Below are positions 53,894 through 62,844 of a stretch of DNA of 64,000 nucleotides, one piece after another; position 1 is the first letter of the stretch; each line of letters begins with the position of its first letter. The DNA lies in assembly GCF_000597725.1 (NCBI RefSeq), contig NZ_JFBL01000005.1, positions 1-64,000 on the forward strand, read 5' to 3'. The notes under the pieces were generated by a model, which was not told where the DNA came from, did not search any database, and worked only from the letters and a program-made list of their open reading frames with translations. The position numbers and the translations under genes are program-made. The DNA is from Sulfurospirillum arcachonense DSM 9755. GTDB lineage: Bacteria > Campylobacterota > Campylobacteria > Campylobacterales > Sulfurospirillaceae.

Positions 53894-55303
53894 ATGATGA
53901 GTAAGACAGCAAAAATGATAATACCATTAGTAATTGGTATTGTAGTAGCAATATGTCCAACACCAGAAGGGTTGAGTACAGATGCGCAATATTTCTTTGC
54001 AATATTTTTAGGGCTTGTAGCAGCTTTAGTTTTGGAACCAATACCAGGTCCTCTACTTGGTCTAATAAGTGTAATGCTTGTAGCAGGTTTTGGACTGATA
54101 GGTGAAACTGCAAAAGCAAGTCGTTCTTGGGCTTTAAGTGGTTTTTCAAGTGGAACAGTTTGGTTGATTTTTGCAGCATTTATGTTTGCACTTGGTTATA
54201 AAAAAAGTGGTTTGGGAAAAAGAATAGCCTTAATTCTCATAAAATTATTTGGTAAAACTTCATTAGGTTTAGGATATGCAGTGGCTTTCGCTGACTTATT
54301 GTTATCTCCATTTATACCATCTAATACAGCAAGAAGTGGTGGTACTATTTTCCCAATTGCTGTAAATATACCAGAGTTATTTGATTCTACTCCTGATAAT
54401 AATCCAGAAAAAATTGGTTCTTATATCTCATGGGTTGCACTTGCTACTACATGTGTTACTAGTTCAATGTTTCTAACAGCATTAGCTCCTAATATATTGG
54501 CTATAGCTTTAGTAGAAAAAGGTACAGGTATACTCATAAATTGGAATCAATGGTTTACTTCTTTAGCCATGATTACAATACCACTATTTTTAGCTGTTCC
54601 ATTAATAACGTATCTTATTTATCCACCTGAACAAAAGCATTCACCAGAAGCTCCAATTTGGGCAGATAAAGAATTAAAAAAAATAGGTAAAATTACACAA
54701 AAAGAATTCTTTATGTTAGGACTTGGCTTTTTAGCCGTATTGATGTGGGTCTTTAGTGATTTAATTGGAATCAATGGGACAATTTCTGCAATTATTATTT
54801 TATGTCTTTTGATACTCACTAATGTATTTACATGGGAAGATGTTATCTCAAATAAAGGTGCTTTTCATGTATTTATTTTTGTTGCAACATTGGTAACAAT
54901 GGCGGGAGGATTAAAGAAAGTTGGATTTTTAAAATGGATTTCAGGACTTGTTGCTGGAAATTTAACGGGTATGGAACCATTATCAGTAGCTATTACGTTG
55001 TTAGTATTGTTTTTTGTATTTCATTACTTTTTTGCAAGTATAACAGCCCATACTGTGGCATTATTGCCTCTGTTTTTAGGAATTTCTTTACAGCTATTAC
55101 CTACTGAAATGATACAACCATTGGCTATGTTACTTGTTGGTTCATTAGGTTTTATGGGTGTTTTAACACCATATACAACAGGACCTGCTCAAATTTGGTA
55201 TGGTGCAGGATATATACGTTCTGCAACATGGTGGAAACTAGGAGCAATTTTTGGAGCTATTTATTTAGCATCTATTATTATCTTAGCATATTCAATTTTA
55301 TAA
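53894..55303 (+). CDS. DASS-family dicarboxylate transporter
   Basis: 469 aa with about 12 membrane spans. SNTARSGGTIFPI (near 138) is one of the two SNT signatures that bind sodium and substrate in the DASS/SLC13 family, and the second region is TPYTTGPAQIWYG near 418. It is closest in look to the malate/2-oxoglutarate translocator subgroup. Two adjacent ATGs exist; the one at 53897 is better spaced from AGGAGG. A strong terminator follows, so the next gene has separate transcription. Malate dehydrogenase and a TctDE-like system lie nearby. Confidence 0.9.
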   Translation: MMSKTAKMIIPLVIGIVVAICPTPEGLSTDAQYFFAIFLGLVAALVLEPIPGPLLGLISVMLVAGFGLIGETAKASRSWALSGFSSGTVWLIFAAFMFALGYKKSGLGKRIALILIKLFGKTSLGLGYAVAFADLLLSPFIPSNTARSGGTIFPIAVNIPELFDSTPDNNPEKIGSYISWVALATTCVTSSMFLTALAPNILAIALVEKGTGILINWNQWFTSLAMITIPLFLAVPLITYLIYPPEQKHSPEAPIWADKELKKIGKITQKEFFMLGLGFLAVLMWVFSDLIGINGTISAIIILCLLILTNVFTWEDVISNKGAFHVFIFVATLVTMAGGLKKVGFLKWISGLVAGNLTGMEPLSVAITLLVLFFVFHYFFASITAHTVALLPLFLGISLQLLPTEMIQPLAMLLVGSLGFMGVLTPYTTGPAQIWYGAGYIRSATWWKLGAIFGAIYLASIIILAYSIL

Positions 55304-55333
55304 AAGAGGGAGCTATTTTAGCTCTCTCTTTTT
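55302..55333 (+). terminator. Strong terminator after the DASS transporter gene
   Basis: AGAGGGAGCTA (55305-55315) pairs with TAGCTCTCTCT (55319-55329), one G-U, followed by TTTT. It is the clearest intrinsic terminator in the window. Confidence 0.9.
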
Positions 55334-55401
55334 GATAGTATAGGGGTAAGATGATATAATAATATTCGCTTTTAATTTTTAAGAAAGGGAAAATATATTG
55401 A

Positions 55402-56415
55402 ATGATTTTTGAACAAAGATTAGATTGGAATTTTTTTGTAATTAAAGGATTAATATGTTTTTTTATTATCTCTTTTTTAGTAATATCTCTTAAGGCAGAA
55501 GAATCTTACCCAAATAAACCTATTGAAATGATTGTTGGTTTTGGTAAAGGTGGCAATAGTGATACGTTAGCTCGTTCTATGGCTCCTTATTTATCTAAAT
55601 TATTAAATATCCCCATTCATATACAAAATATACCAGGACGTGGTTCTGCTTCTGCTATTGAAGCTTTTTTAGAAAAAAAAGCTGATGGATATACTCTCCT
55701 TTGTTCCTCTTTTTCACCTTATTTAGCAGCGGCTATTTTGAGACAAGATACTAGTTTCTCTATGAAAGATCTAGATTTTCTTAATATCCAATCATATGGA
55801 TATGATCTTGTGGCTGTAAATGAAAAAAGTAAAATTACATCTCTTTCTGAGCTGTTAAAAGAGATCAAAAGTAAGAAAAAAAAGTTTAAATTTGCTGTAG
55901 TTGAAAATTCAAATGGATATTTACTTTTAGGATTAATATTTGAAGCTATGAATATTTCTCTAAACAATATTGAAATTCATAAATACAATAGTGGAGGTGA
56001 TGCTAAACAGGCTATGGCTCAAGGTGTTGTAGATGTCATGATTGTTAGCTCAAATAGATCAGAACTTATACGAGAGTATATTACACCTCTTGCTATTCAT
56101 GCAAAAGAGAGACAAGCTGAGTGGGATATACCTACAGTTGATGAGGCACTTATACCTCTAGGAATTAAAGTTCCAGATCTTCCTGAGTATATGAGAGGAT
56201 TTGCGGTTCAAAAATCTTTGAAACATAATTATCCTTTACGTTATGAAAAACTTAGCAATGCTTTTATGTTTCTTATGGCTAAAAAAAGCGTGCAAAGAGA
56301 TTTGAAAAAAAATAAAATAGGTGGGGCTTGGACAAATCCTGAAAATTCTACTCAAATTCTTAATAAAGCATATAGGATTTTTAAAAAATATAATTATTTA
56401 TTAGATGATAAATAA
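55402..56415 (+). CDS. TctC/Bug-type extracytoplasmic solute-binding protein
   Basis: 337 aa. A hydrophobic signal segment (about residues 12-32, ending SLKAEESYP) is followed by the Bug fold: YPNKPIEMIVGFGKGGNSDTLAR, NIPGRGSASAIEAF, ADGYTLL and SGGDAKQAMAQGVVD. Bug proteins bind carboxylates for tripartite tricarboxylate transporters, but no tctA or tctB is present. The convergent two-component genes are TctDE-like, so this protein may act as a periplasmic ligand sensor, as reported for Bordetella BctC. Stands eight bases from the kinase gene end. Confidence 0.87.
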   Translation: MIFEQRLDWNFFVIKGLICFFIISFLVISLKAEESYPNKPIEMIVGFGKGGNSDTLARSMAPYLSKLLNIPIHIQNIPGRGSASAIEAFLEKKADGYTLLCSSFSPYLAAAILRQDTSFSMKDLDFLNIQSYGYDLVAVNEKSKITSLSELLKEIKSKKKKFKFAVVENSNGYLLLGLIFEAMNISLNNIEIHKYNSGGDAKQAMAQGVVDVMIVSSNRSELIREYITPLAIHAKERQAEWDIPTVDEALIPLGIKVPDLPEYMRGFAVQKSLKHNYPLRYEKLSNAFMFLMAKKSVQRDLKKNKIGGAWTNPENSTQILNKAYRIFKKYNYLLDDK

Positions 56416-56423
56416 TTTTTTGA

Positions 56424-57800
56424 TTAAACTGGTACATCAACTTTTGGAAAGGTAATACTTATATTTAGTCCATGAGGTTTTATGTTTGTCAGTTCGATAG
56501 AACCATTATGTAATTCAACGATTTGTTTTACGATAGCTAATCCTAAACCAGTTCCTTGTTTTTTGGTATCAAGCCTAAAAAAGCGATTAAATATTTTTTT
56601 TAAATACTCTTTAGGAATACCAGGGCCATTATCTGAAATACTCATAGTGATGGTATTTTGATTTTCATGAATAGAAATTGTTAGGGTGTTTTTTTCTGTT
56701 GTATTTTCACTGAGGGCATATTTTTGTGCATTATTGATAAGATTATTTAATAGACTTTCAATAATGACATCTACACCATTAATCCAAAGGCTTTTTTTTG
56801 CTTCAAATATGATGTCAAACCCATCAGCATAAAGTATTGGTGCTTTAAGAAGTGCTACTTTTTTACATAGTTCAGTTAAATCAAATGGTTTAAAATTGAT
56901 GCGATCATATACATCAGGATTTGTGTGGGCATGAAGTAAGAGTTGTTCTGATGTATGTACCATATTTCGGATGCTTTCAAGATAAAATTCTTTTTGTTCT
57001 TCATTGATAGAATCATCTGTTTCAATCATAATTCTTAATTCTGCTAGAGGTGTTCTAAGTTGATGTGAAACATCTTCATTAAATTGGGCTACATGTAAAA
57101 AACTTTTTTTAAGTCTTTTGAGTAGTTGGTTAATGCTTTGTACAAGTGCTATTACTTCAATAGGTGTTCGGTCTTCTTTGATAGGAGCAAGGTCATGCAT
57201 ATCTCGTCGTTTAATAGAGTATTGTAGTGCTACAAGAGGACTTAAACCTTTATTTACGGAATAAAAAGTACAAATAAGGGTACTTATAATGATTAAAAGA
57301 GTAATCAGCGCAAGCATGAAATATATTTTATAACGCATTGCATGTCTATCTTCTAGAGTTTCTGCAATAGTAATTACAACATTATAAGATTTTTTATTGC
57401 GTCTCATAGTATGTAAAGTTCTAAGGGCTCTAATTTCTTGACCAAAAAATATCGCATTATAGTAAGTTTGATTAGAATCAGATTTTGTTGTTTTAGGAAT
57501 ATTTCTAAATCCAGCAATCAAGTTTCCTGACAAATCTTCTATGCTATAAAAAAGGCTGCTATCTCCTGATGATGTTTGTAGATTGATGCCAAGATGACGT
57601 TGCTTAAATATAATTTTTGATTTATTCACGTAGAGGCGATCGATAATACTATTGCTTTCATGTTTTAAGATATCATCAAAATATTGGTTAATTTCATGGT
57701 TACTAAATAAATAAACAGCAATAATAGCCAAAAGCGTAATCAATAAAAATGAGTAACCAAGCCATCCAATTAATTGCCGTTTTATAGAAATATAATACAT
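56424..57800 (-). CDS. TctE-like sensor histidine kinase
   Basis: 458 aa. Membrane spans at about 12-32 and 160-185 flank a periplasmic domain of the TctE/2CSK_N type (YSIEDLSGNLIAGF...). The phosphoacceptor is FNEDVSHQLRTPLAELRI near 238, and the ATPase boxes are LLNNLINNAQKYA, SDNGPGIP and GTGLGLAIVKQI. It follows its response regulator gene by five bases on the same strand. Likely senses carboxylates, perhaps through the adjacent Bug protein. Confidence 0.9.
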   Translation of the reverse strand: MYYISIKRQLIGWLGYSFLLITLLAIIAVYLFSNHEINQYFDDILKHESNSIIDRLYVNKSKIIFKQRHLGINLQTSSGDSSLFYSIEDLSGNLIAGFRNIPKTTKSDSNQTYYNAIFFGQEIRALRTLHTMRRNKKSYNVVITIAETLEDRHAMRYKIYFMLALITLLIIISTLICTFYSVNKGLSPLVALQYSIKRRDMHDLAPIKEDRTPIEVIALVQSINQLLKRLKKSFLHVAQFNEDVSHQLRTPLAELRIMIETDDSINEEQKEFYLESIRNMVHTSEQLLLHAHTNPDVYDRINFKPFDLTELCKKVALLKAPILYADGFDIIFEAKKSLWINGVDVIIESLLNNLINNAQKYALSENTTEKNTLTISIHENQNTITMSISDNGPGIPKEYLKKIFNRFFRLDTKKQGTGLGLAIVKQIVELHNGSIELTNIKPHGLNISITFPKVDVPV

Positions 57801-57805
57801 GTAAG

Positions 57806-58468
57806 TTACTTTGTAGAAATCATGTAGCCTAGGCCTGGAAATGTTTTAATTTGAACGTTTGAGCCCAATTTTTTTCGAATTCTTGAGATATATGTTTCAA
57901 TTGCATGAGGGGTGAAGGTATTATCAAAGTTTCCTACATGGTTAGAAATATTTTCTTTGCTAAGTACTACATTGACTTGAGATATTAAGTATTCAAAAAC
58001 ACTGAGTTCTCTGTTACTAAGATGGATATGTTCATCTCCTTTTGTTAACATTCTAGTTAATACATTAAAAGTTAGATCTCCTAGTTGAATCGTAGTTTGT
58101 CCTTTTTGTTGAGAGCGACGAAGGAGTGCGTGAACTCTTGCAACAATCTCTTTAAGATCAAAAGGCTTTGCAATATAATCATCTGCGCCTGCTTCAAGCC
58201 CTAATATTTTTTGATCTAATTTAAAACGAGCGGAAGTGATTAATACAGGCATAGTTTTATTGTTTTTTCTCATTTTTTTAAGAATATCAATACCATCCAT
58301 ACCAGGTAAACCCAAGTCTAAGATGAGTAAATCATACTCTTGATAGTCTAGTACACTAGCCCCTTCTTCTCCATCATGTAAAACATCTATAGCATAGCCT
58401 TCTTGGGAAAGTCTTTTTTTTAGACCTGTAGCTAAACGAATATTGTCTTCTAGTATTAAAATACGCAT
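57806..58468 (-). CDS. OmpR-family response regulator, TctD-like
   Basis: About 220 aa. The receiver domain starts MRILILEDNIRLATGLKK and has the phospho-Asp in YDLLILDLGLPGMDG and the Lys in YIAKPFDLKE. A winged-helix DNA-binding domain follows (LSNRELSVFEYLI ... ETYISRIRKKLG). The ATG at 58468 has AAAGGA eight bases upstream. Longer in-frame starts up to 58531 add residues unlike the family and are rejected. Partner of the kinase encoded next. Candidate target: the direct repeats before the DASS gene. Confidence 0.92.
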   Translation of the reverse strand: MRILILEDNIRLATGLKKRLSQEGYAIDVLHDGEEGASVLDYQEYDLLILDLGLPGMDGIDILKKMRKNNKTMPVLITSARFKLDQKILGLEAGADDYIAKPFDLKEIVARVHALLRRSQQKGQTTIQLGDLTFNVLTRMLTKGDEHIHLSNRELSVFEYLISQVNVVLSKENISNHVGNFDNTFTPHAIETYISRIRKKLGSNVQIKTFPGLGYMISTK

Positions 58469-58714
58469 GATGTTCCTTTTCAATATTTGAGTTAATAGTA
58501 TCATATGCTCTAACGAAAATAATTGTAACATTGTACAATGCTGTTATAAATATTTTACTTATTTGTCTTCTCAAAACCCTGACAAAATATAATAGGGATT
58601 TAAATTTTTTCTATATTTTTTTTAGTATATCATTTGACAGTGAAATGAGAGTTTTAATCGTTAAAATACTTAGAATCAAATACCTTTATATGTAAAGAGA
58701 GAAAAGGATAGATT

Positions 58715-59668
58715 ATGCTAAATAACCAAAAAGTTTCTGTTATAGGTACGGGTAATGTAGGTACAGCTATCGCATATCAATTAGCTATGCGTAACCTTTG
58801 TCGTCAAGTAGTGTTGATTGGTCGAACGTATGATAAAGCAAAAGGTAAAGCTCTTGATATCACACAAGCTTCGGCGACAATACAGTCAACGACACAAGTC
58901 CTTGGAAGTGCTAGTTTTTCTGATATGAAAGATAGTAAAATTGTTATAATTACTTCAGGAAGTCCAAGAAAACCTGGTATGAGTCGTGATGATCTTCTTA
59001 TTAGTAACGCAGATATCACAAAAGATTTAGCACATAAAGTTAAAGAGTTTGCACCAGAATCAATTGTGATAGCAGTAGCAAATCCCCTTGATGCAATGAC
59101 ATATGTTGTTTTTCGTGAAACGGGATTCCCTAGAGAAAGAGTTTTAGGAATGGCAGGAGTGCTTGATAGTTCTCGTATGGAGGCATTAATCGCTCAAAAA
59201 ACGGGTATGGGCTGTGGACAAGTACAAGCAATAGTTTTAGGTGGACATGGTGATGAGATGGTACCACTTCCTCGTTTTAGTACTGTTAATGGTGTGTCTG
59301 TTCAAGAGTTATTAAGTAAAAAAACCATAGATCAAGTGATAGAAAAAACACGTCGTGGTGGTGCGCAAATCGTAGATCTTTTAGGAACATCAGGCTATTT
59401 TGCACCAGCAAATAGTGCGGTTGTTATGGCTGAGGCCATTTTGAGAAACAGTGAGGCATTATTGCCGTGTGCTGTTCTTCTTGATGGAGAGTATGGATAC
59501 CACGATGTTGTTACAGGTGTTCCTATTGTTTTGGGTGCTGATGGTATGAAAGATATCATTGAATTTTCACTAAATGAAAAGGAAAAAGAGGCATTCAAGC
59601 GTAGTATTGCAACAGTACAGTCAATGCTTAATATCCTTGAAAAACAAAATTTTTATGAATATGCCTAA
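58715..59668 (+). CDS. mdh: Malate dehydrogenase (LDH-like type)
   Basis: 317 aa. The NAD-binding motif VIGTGNVGTAIAY is at residues 9-21, the substrate loop SPRKPGMSRDDLL near 92, and the catalytic His in LGGHGDEMVPL near 177. The arginine in the substrate loop fits malate over lactate. Converts malate and oxaloacetate. A GAGAGAAAAGGA ribosome binding site precedes the ATG. A palindromic terminator follows. Position next to the DASS transporter and its regulators suggests use of imported C4-dicarboxylates. Confidence 0.93.
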   Translation: MLNNQKVSVIGTGNVGTAIAYQLAMRNLCRQVVLIGRTYDKAKGKALDITQASATIQSTTQVLGSASFSDMKDSKIVIITSGSPRKPGMSRDDLLISNADITKDLAHKVKEFAPESIVIAVANPLDAMTYVVFRETGFPRERVLGMAGVLDSSRMEALIAQKTGMGCGQVQAIVLGGHGDEMVPLPRFSTVNGVSVQELLSKKTIDQVIEKTRRGGAQIVDLLGTSGYFAPANSAVVMAEAILRNSEALLPCAVLLDGEYGYHDVVTGVPIVLGADGMKDIIEFSLNEKEKEAFKRSIATVQSMLNILEKQNFYEYA

Positions 59669-59684
59669 TTAAGTTCGAATGACC

Positions 59685-59711
59685 AAAATACTTTACATGT
59701 AAAGCTATTTT
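59685..59711. terminator. Bidirectional terminator built on a TTTACATGTA palindrome
   Basis: CTTTACATGTAAAG (59691-59704) is a perfect palindrome, extended by AAAATA/TATTTT on the outside with one bulged C. It lies between convergent mdh and the methyltransferase gene. Confidence 0.7.
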
Positions 59712-59722
59712 AGTCTAACTAT

Positions 59723-60295
59723 CTAGAGTTTTTTGATTTCTATAGACTGTTTTTTCATCCTAAATAGTTCATAGTCTTCATTTTCAAATTCATCATAATC
59801 CAAAATTTCAAATTGATTATCAAAAAAACTTTTAAGTTCATCTTTTTGTAACAAAAAATCAGGGTTTGAGGGTGGCTTTTCATTTATCTTATCATGCATG
59901 TATGTTTCAATAAAAAGTATACCGCCTTTTTTAAGTCCGGCTGATAACTTAGGTATTAAATCTCTATCGAGAAAATTTGCCATAATGATTAGGTCATAAG
60001 AGTTTTTAGGCACTTCATATTCATCTAAATCAACTAATTTACAAGTGATGTTTTGAAAAGCTTTTTTATCAAGTTCATCCAGTGCTATTTGCGAAATATC
60101 TATTGCTTCAACTTCAAAACCATTTAAAGCTAGATAAATCGAGTTTCTTCCAGCTCCTGAAGCTACATCAAGAGCTTTTTTACCTTTTACTTTATGGAGT
60201 ATTTGAGTCAGTTTTTTACTAGGCTCTTTTTTCTCAAGTAAAGAGGGTGTTTCTTTGTACTTTTTATTCCATTTTATTTTATCTTTTTGTGCCAT
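59723..60295 (-). CDS. Class I SAM-dependent methyltransferase
   Basis: 190 aa. The SAM site ALDVASGAGRNSIYLALNGF lies near residues 41-60, with IDIS next and LIIMANFLDRDLIP near 100. It resembles the TehB/thiopurine-type small methyltransferases that act on tellurite, selenium or small thiols. The substrate is not determinable. Starts one base before the stop of the upstream lipoprotein gene, so both share a transcript. Confidence 0.85.
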   Translation of the reverse strand: MAQKDKIKWNKKYKETPSLLEKKEPSKKLTQILHKVKGKKALDVASGAGRNSIYLALNGFEVEAIDISQIALDELDKKAFQNITCKLVDLDEYEVPKNSYDLIIMANFLDRDLIPKLSAGLKKGGILFIETYMHDKINEKPPSNPDFLLQKDELKSFFDNQFEILDYDEFENEDYELFRMKKQSIEIKKL

Positions 60296-61513
60296 TTAAT
60301 TACTTTTTATTTGATTTCTAAATTTTTTGAGTTTTTTGTTCCAACCATCTTTATCAAATCCGTCTTTATCGTAGCCATCTTTGTCAAAAGATCTTGTAAC
60401 TTTTTTATCTAAAATAAGTCTTTGTTTCATTATAGATTGTTTTGGTTTATCAAAATCTAATAGTTTTTTTCTTGCTGATTTAAAATAATATTGCACTATC
60501 TTTGTGGGTTTTGATTTTTTACCATAGATTTTTTTACCTACTAAATCAAAGCCAGTTTGCGTTTTTATATAGCGTACATCATCATAAAAACTTCTATTAT
60601 ATAATTCATCTTTCATTTGTGAACTTAGTTTTATTACATCAAAAGAGTAAGGTCTGCTTTCTTTCCCTTTTTTAACAAATTTCTTTAGTTTAGGACTCCA
60701 TCCATCTTTATCCACACCATCTTTATGCAGTTTATGTATGTCAAGCCCATCAACGTCATACTTTGTTTTAGTGATTTTATTGATGCCATCTTTATTCCAG
60801 CCTTTATAGTCATATCCTTTTAAATCATAGATAGAATCTGTAAGTATATTGTGTCCTAAGTCGTTGAAGCCATCGGTGTTGTATCCTTGTTTACTTCTCC
60901 ATGCATCATCTAAGTTATCTTTGTTAAAATACTTTTTAAATTTATTAAAACATTTTTGGCCTGTTTGAACCATGTACTTTTTATAAATCTTTTGGTTATT
61001 TGAAAATGAAAGTTCCATAAAATAGCTTTTTTCGTTTTTCCCGCAAGTTAAAAAATTGATACCGTCTATAGTATCAACTAAACAGTTGTGATCAAAATGT
61101 TTCAAAAGTTGATTTTTATAAGTAGATTTAAAAGAGACTTTGTCATCTAGCTTTGAACCACTTGCTTTAGAAATAACAATATCGGGACAAGAACTATTTT
61201 CAAGTTTGTAAAACGTTTGGATACTTATAGCATTTAACATAGATAATTTTTGACTTTTTACTCTGCTTTTAACATCTATAAATGATAGCTTACCTAAGCA
61301 CATAGCTTTAACTTTAGAAGAGTAACCAGTATCAAATCTATCTGCGATGTTAGAGCACTTTATATAAGATAGTTTTTTAGCTGGGCTAAGCTTCTTTTTG
61401 ATTTGTTTTTTTTCAGAGGTATTTGCTTGAGCGGAATTATTCTGACTTGTATTTGCACAAGCAGTAAATAAAATGGATATAACCACTAAAACAATAATAT
61501 TTTTTATTTTCAC
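60296..61513 (-). CDS. Lipoprotein with DG-rich (YDxDGxDKDGW) repeats
   Basis: 405 aa. The lipobox is LFTAC at about 16-20, so the protein is membrane-anchored outside the cytoplasm. Two clusters of short repeats based on Y/F-D-x-D-G-x appear: one around 215-270 (GYNTDGF, GYDYKGWNKDG, YDVDGLDIHKLHKDGVDKDGW) and one near the C-terminus (FDKDGYDKDGFDKDGW). Both end in a LKKF segment. Asp/Gly spacing is compatible with calcium binding or with a repeat-fold adhesin, but neither is shown. Seven Cys lie in the N-terminal half. Family not recognised. Confidence 0.75.
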   Translation of the reverse strand: MKIKNIIVLVVISILFTACANTSQNNSAQANTSEKKQIKKKLSPAKKLSYIKCSNIADRFDTGYSSKVKAMCLGKLSFIDVKSRVKSQKLSMLNAISIQTFYKLENSSCPDIVISKASGSKLDDKVSFKSTYKNQLLKHFDHNCLVDTIDGINFLTCGKNEKSYFMELSFSNNQKIYKKYMVQTGQKCFNKFKKYFNKDNLDDAWRSKQGYNTDGFNDLGHNILTDSIYDLKGYDYKGWNKDGINKITKTKYDVDGLDIHKLHKDGVDKDGWSPKLKKFVKKGKESRPYSFDVIKLSSQMKDELYNRSFYDDVRYIKTQTGFDLVGKKIYGKKSKPTKIVQYYFKSARKKLLDFDKPKQSIMKQRLILDKKVTRSFDKDGYDKDGFDKDGWNKKLKKFRNQIKSN

Positions 61514-61595
61514 ATTTGACCTTATTATAGTTTTATAAAGTCACTATTATATCTTTTTATAATATTAAATAAAAATTAGTGAGGTTGATTTTTGA

Positions 61596-62399
61596 TTAGT
61601 TGGCATTTAATTTTCCTTTTAAATGATTTAGATTATTAATTATTAAGTTATTACATGTAAGAAATAATAAAGAGAATAAAAAAACAAGGGAAAAACTATT
61701 TAAAAGAAAATATATTCCATAGGAGTAGATATAATTATAAAATATTCTTTTTGTATAAAACCCTGGTTGACTATCATTAAAAAACAAGTAACTTAAATAA
61801 ATCCCTAAGAAACATATAGTTAGGTTAATAATAATATCTTTTAGAGAATATTTATTCTTTAAATTTAAACTTTTATCTTTAGGGGTTTTAATATAATAAA
61901 TTGTAAATATTGAAAATAATATAACACTAAAAACAAAAATCCAAGAAAAACATACTTTAAAAGATAAAGGATTGAAAGTATATTTTTCAAAGTTGTGATA
62001 AAATACTTTAAAATATGGTTCTACATAAGGATATAAAGAGCTTATAAATTCATCTTTGTAAAGTCCTGTCATAGTAAAGATAAAGCCAAATAAAATAGAA
62101 ATAAAAAATCCATAATAAAAAAGTCTAGCTTCAAATCTAAAAGCATCTAAGCTTTTATATTTATTTTTATCTTTCATTTTTTGTAGTTCTGGGTCTTTTA
62201 GATTATTATCAAGATAATACTTGTGAGTTAAACTTTTTTTATACTCTTCTATCTCTTTTCTTCTCTCAACTCTTTCAGCTCGAGTTTTATGTCTATATTT
62301 ATGTGCTCTTTTTATTAAATACTTTGATGCAATTATTTTTTGCTCTAATTTTATAACAATCATTGCCATTAAAACAAAAAACACAATAAGATAAATCAT
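61596..62399 (-). CDS. Membrane protein of unknown function
   Basis: 267 aa. Four to five hydrophobic spans: an N-terminal anchor (3-18), then pairs near 90-115 and 145-170 and two near 190-205 and 225-250. Between the first two is a very basic stretch (KRAHKYRHKTRAERVERRKEIEEYKKS), which is cytoplasmic by the positive-inside rule. No conserved motif is recognised. Single gene upstream of the DG-repeat lipoprotein gene, 80 bases away on the same strand. One TACATGTA copy falls near its end. Confidence 0.65.
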   Translation of the reverse strand: MIYLIVFFVLMAMIVIKLEQKIIASKYLIKRAHKYRHKTRAERVERRKEIEEYKKSLTHKYYLDNNLKDPELQKMKDKNKYKSLDAFRFEARLFYYGFFISILFGFIFTMTGLYKDEFISSLYPYVEPYFKVFYHNFEKYTFNPLSFKVCFSWIFVFSVILFSIFTIYYIKTPKDKSLNLKNKYSLKDIIINLTICFLGIYLSYLFFNDSQPGFYTKRIFYNYIYSYGIYFLLNSFSLVFLFSLLFLTCNNLIINNLNHLKGKLNAN

Positions 62400-62545
62400 T
62401 TTATGTTACCAGTACTGATTGATCTTGTTCTCTTTTTCAAGTTTTCCCTAACATAAATTATAATTTTTTTAACATGTAAATTTCGCATAATGATACCTGA
62501 TAATTTATTAAAAAATTTTTTAAAAAGTCAACTAAGGAAGATATA

Positions 62546-62701
62546 TTATGATTGTGGGGTTTGGGATGTATCTGAAGGTGTTTCTTCATCTTGTGGTTCG
62601 GTACTGTTTTGAGCTTGTTTTTTCTTACGCTTTTCTTCTTTTTTCTTCTGTTTTTCTAGTTCACGACTTCGTTTTTCATAACTGTAGTTTGTTTTTGCCA
62701 T
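62546..62701 (-). CDS. 51-aa small charged protein
   Basis: Begins MAKTNYSYEKRSRELEKQ and continues with a Lys/Arg/Glu-rich helix and a Thr/Pro/Gln tail. AGAGG lies seven bases upstream of the ATG at 62701. It has no hydrophobic span. Similar short charged proteins starting MAKTNYSYEKR are widespread in proteobacteria without known function. The plus-strand frame over the same stretch has no ribosome binding site. Confidence 0.75.
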   Translation of the reverse strand: MAKTNYSYEKRSRELEKQKKKEEKRKKKQAQNSTEPQDEETPSDTSQTPQS

Positions 62702-62844
62702 TAGTAAACCTCTTTTGTATTGATATTTTAGATGTTGTATAGATTATAGCGTAGTTTTTTTGATATCTATTTTTTAAGTAAATTTTGTCTATATTTTATA
62801 CATTAAACTTCAAAAAAACTCTATAATATACCCTATAATAGGCT

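Noticed and set aside
62548-62742. Plus-strand hydrophobic frame
   Set aside because: It is the complement of the well-supported 51-aa charged protein; no ribosome binding site.
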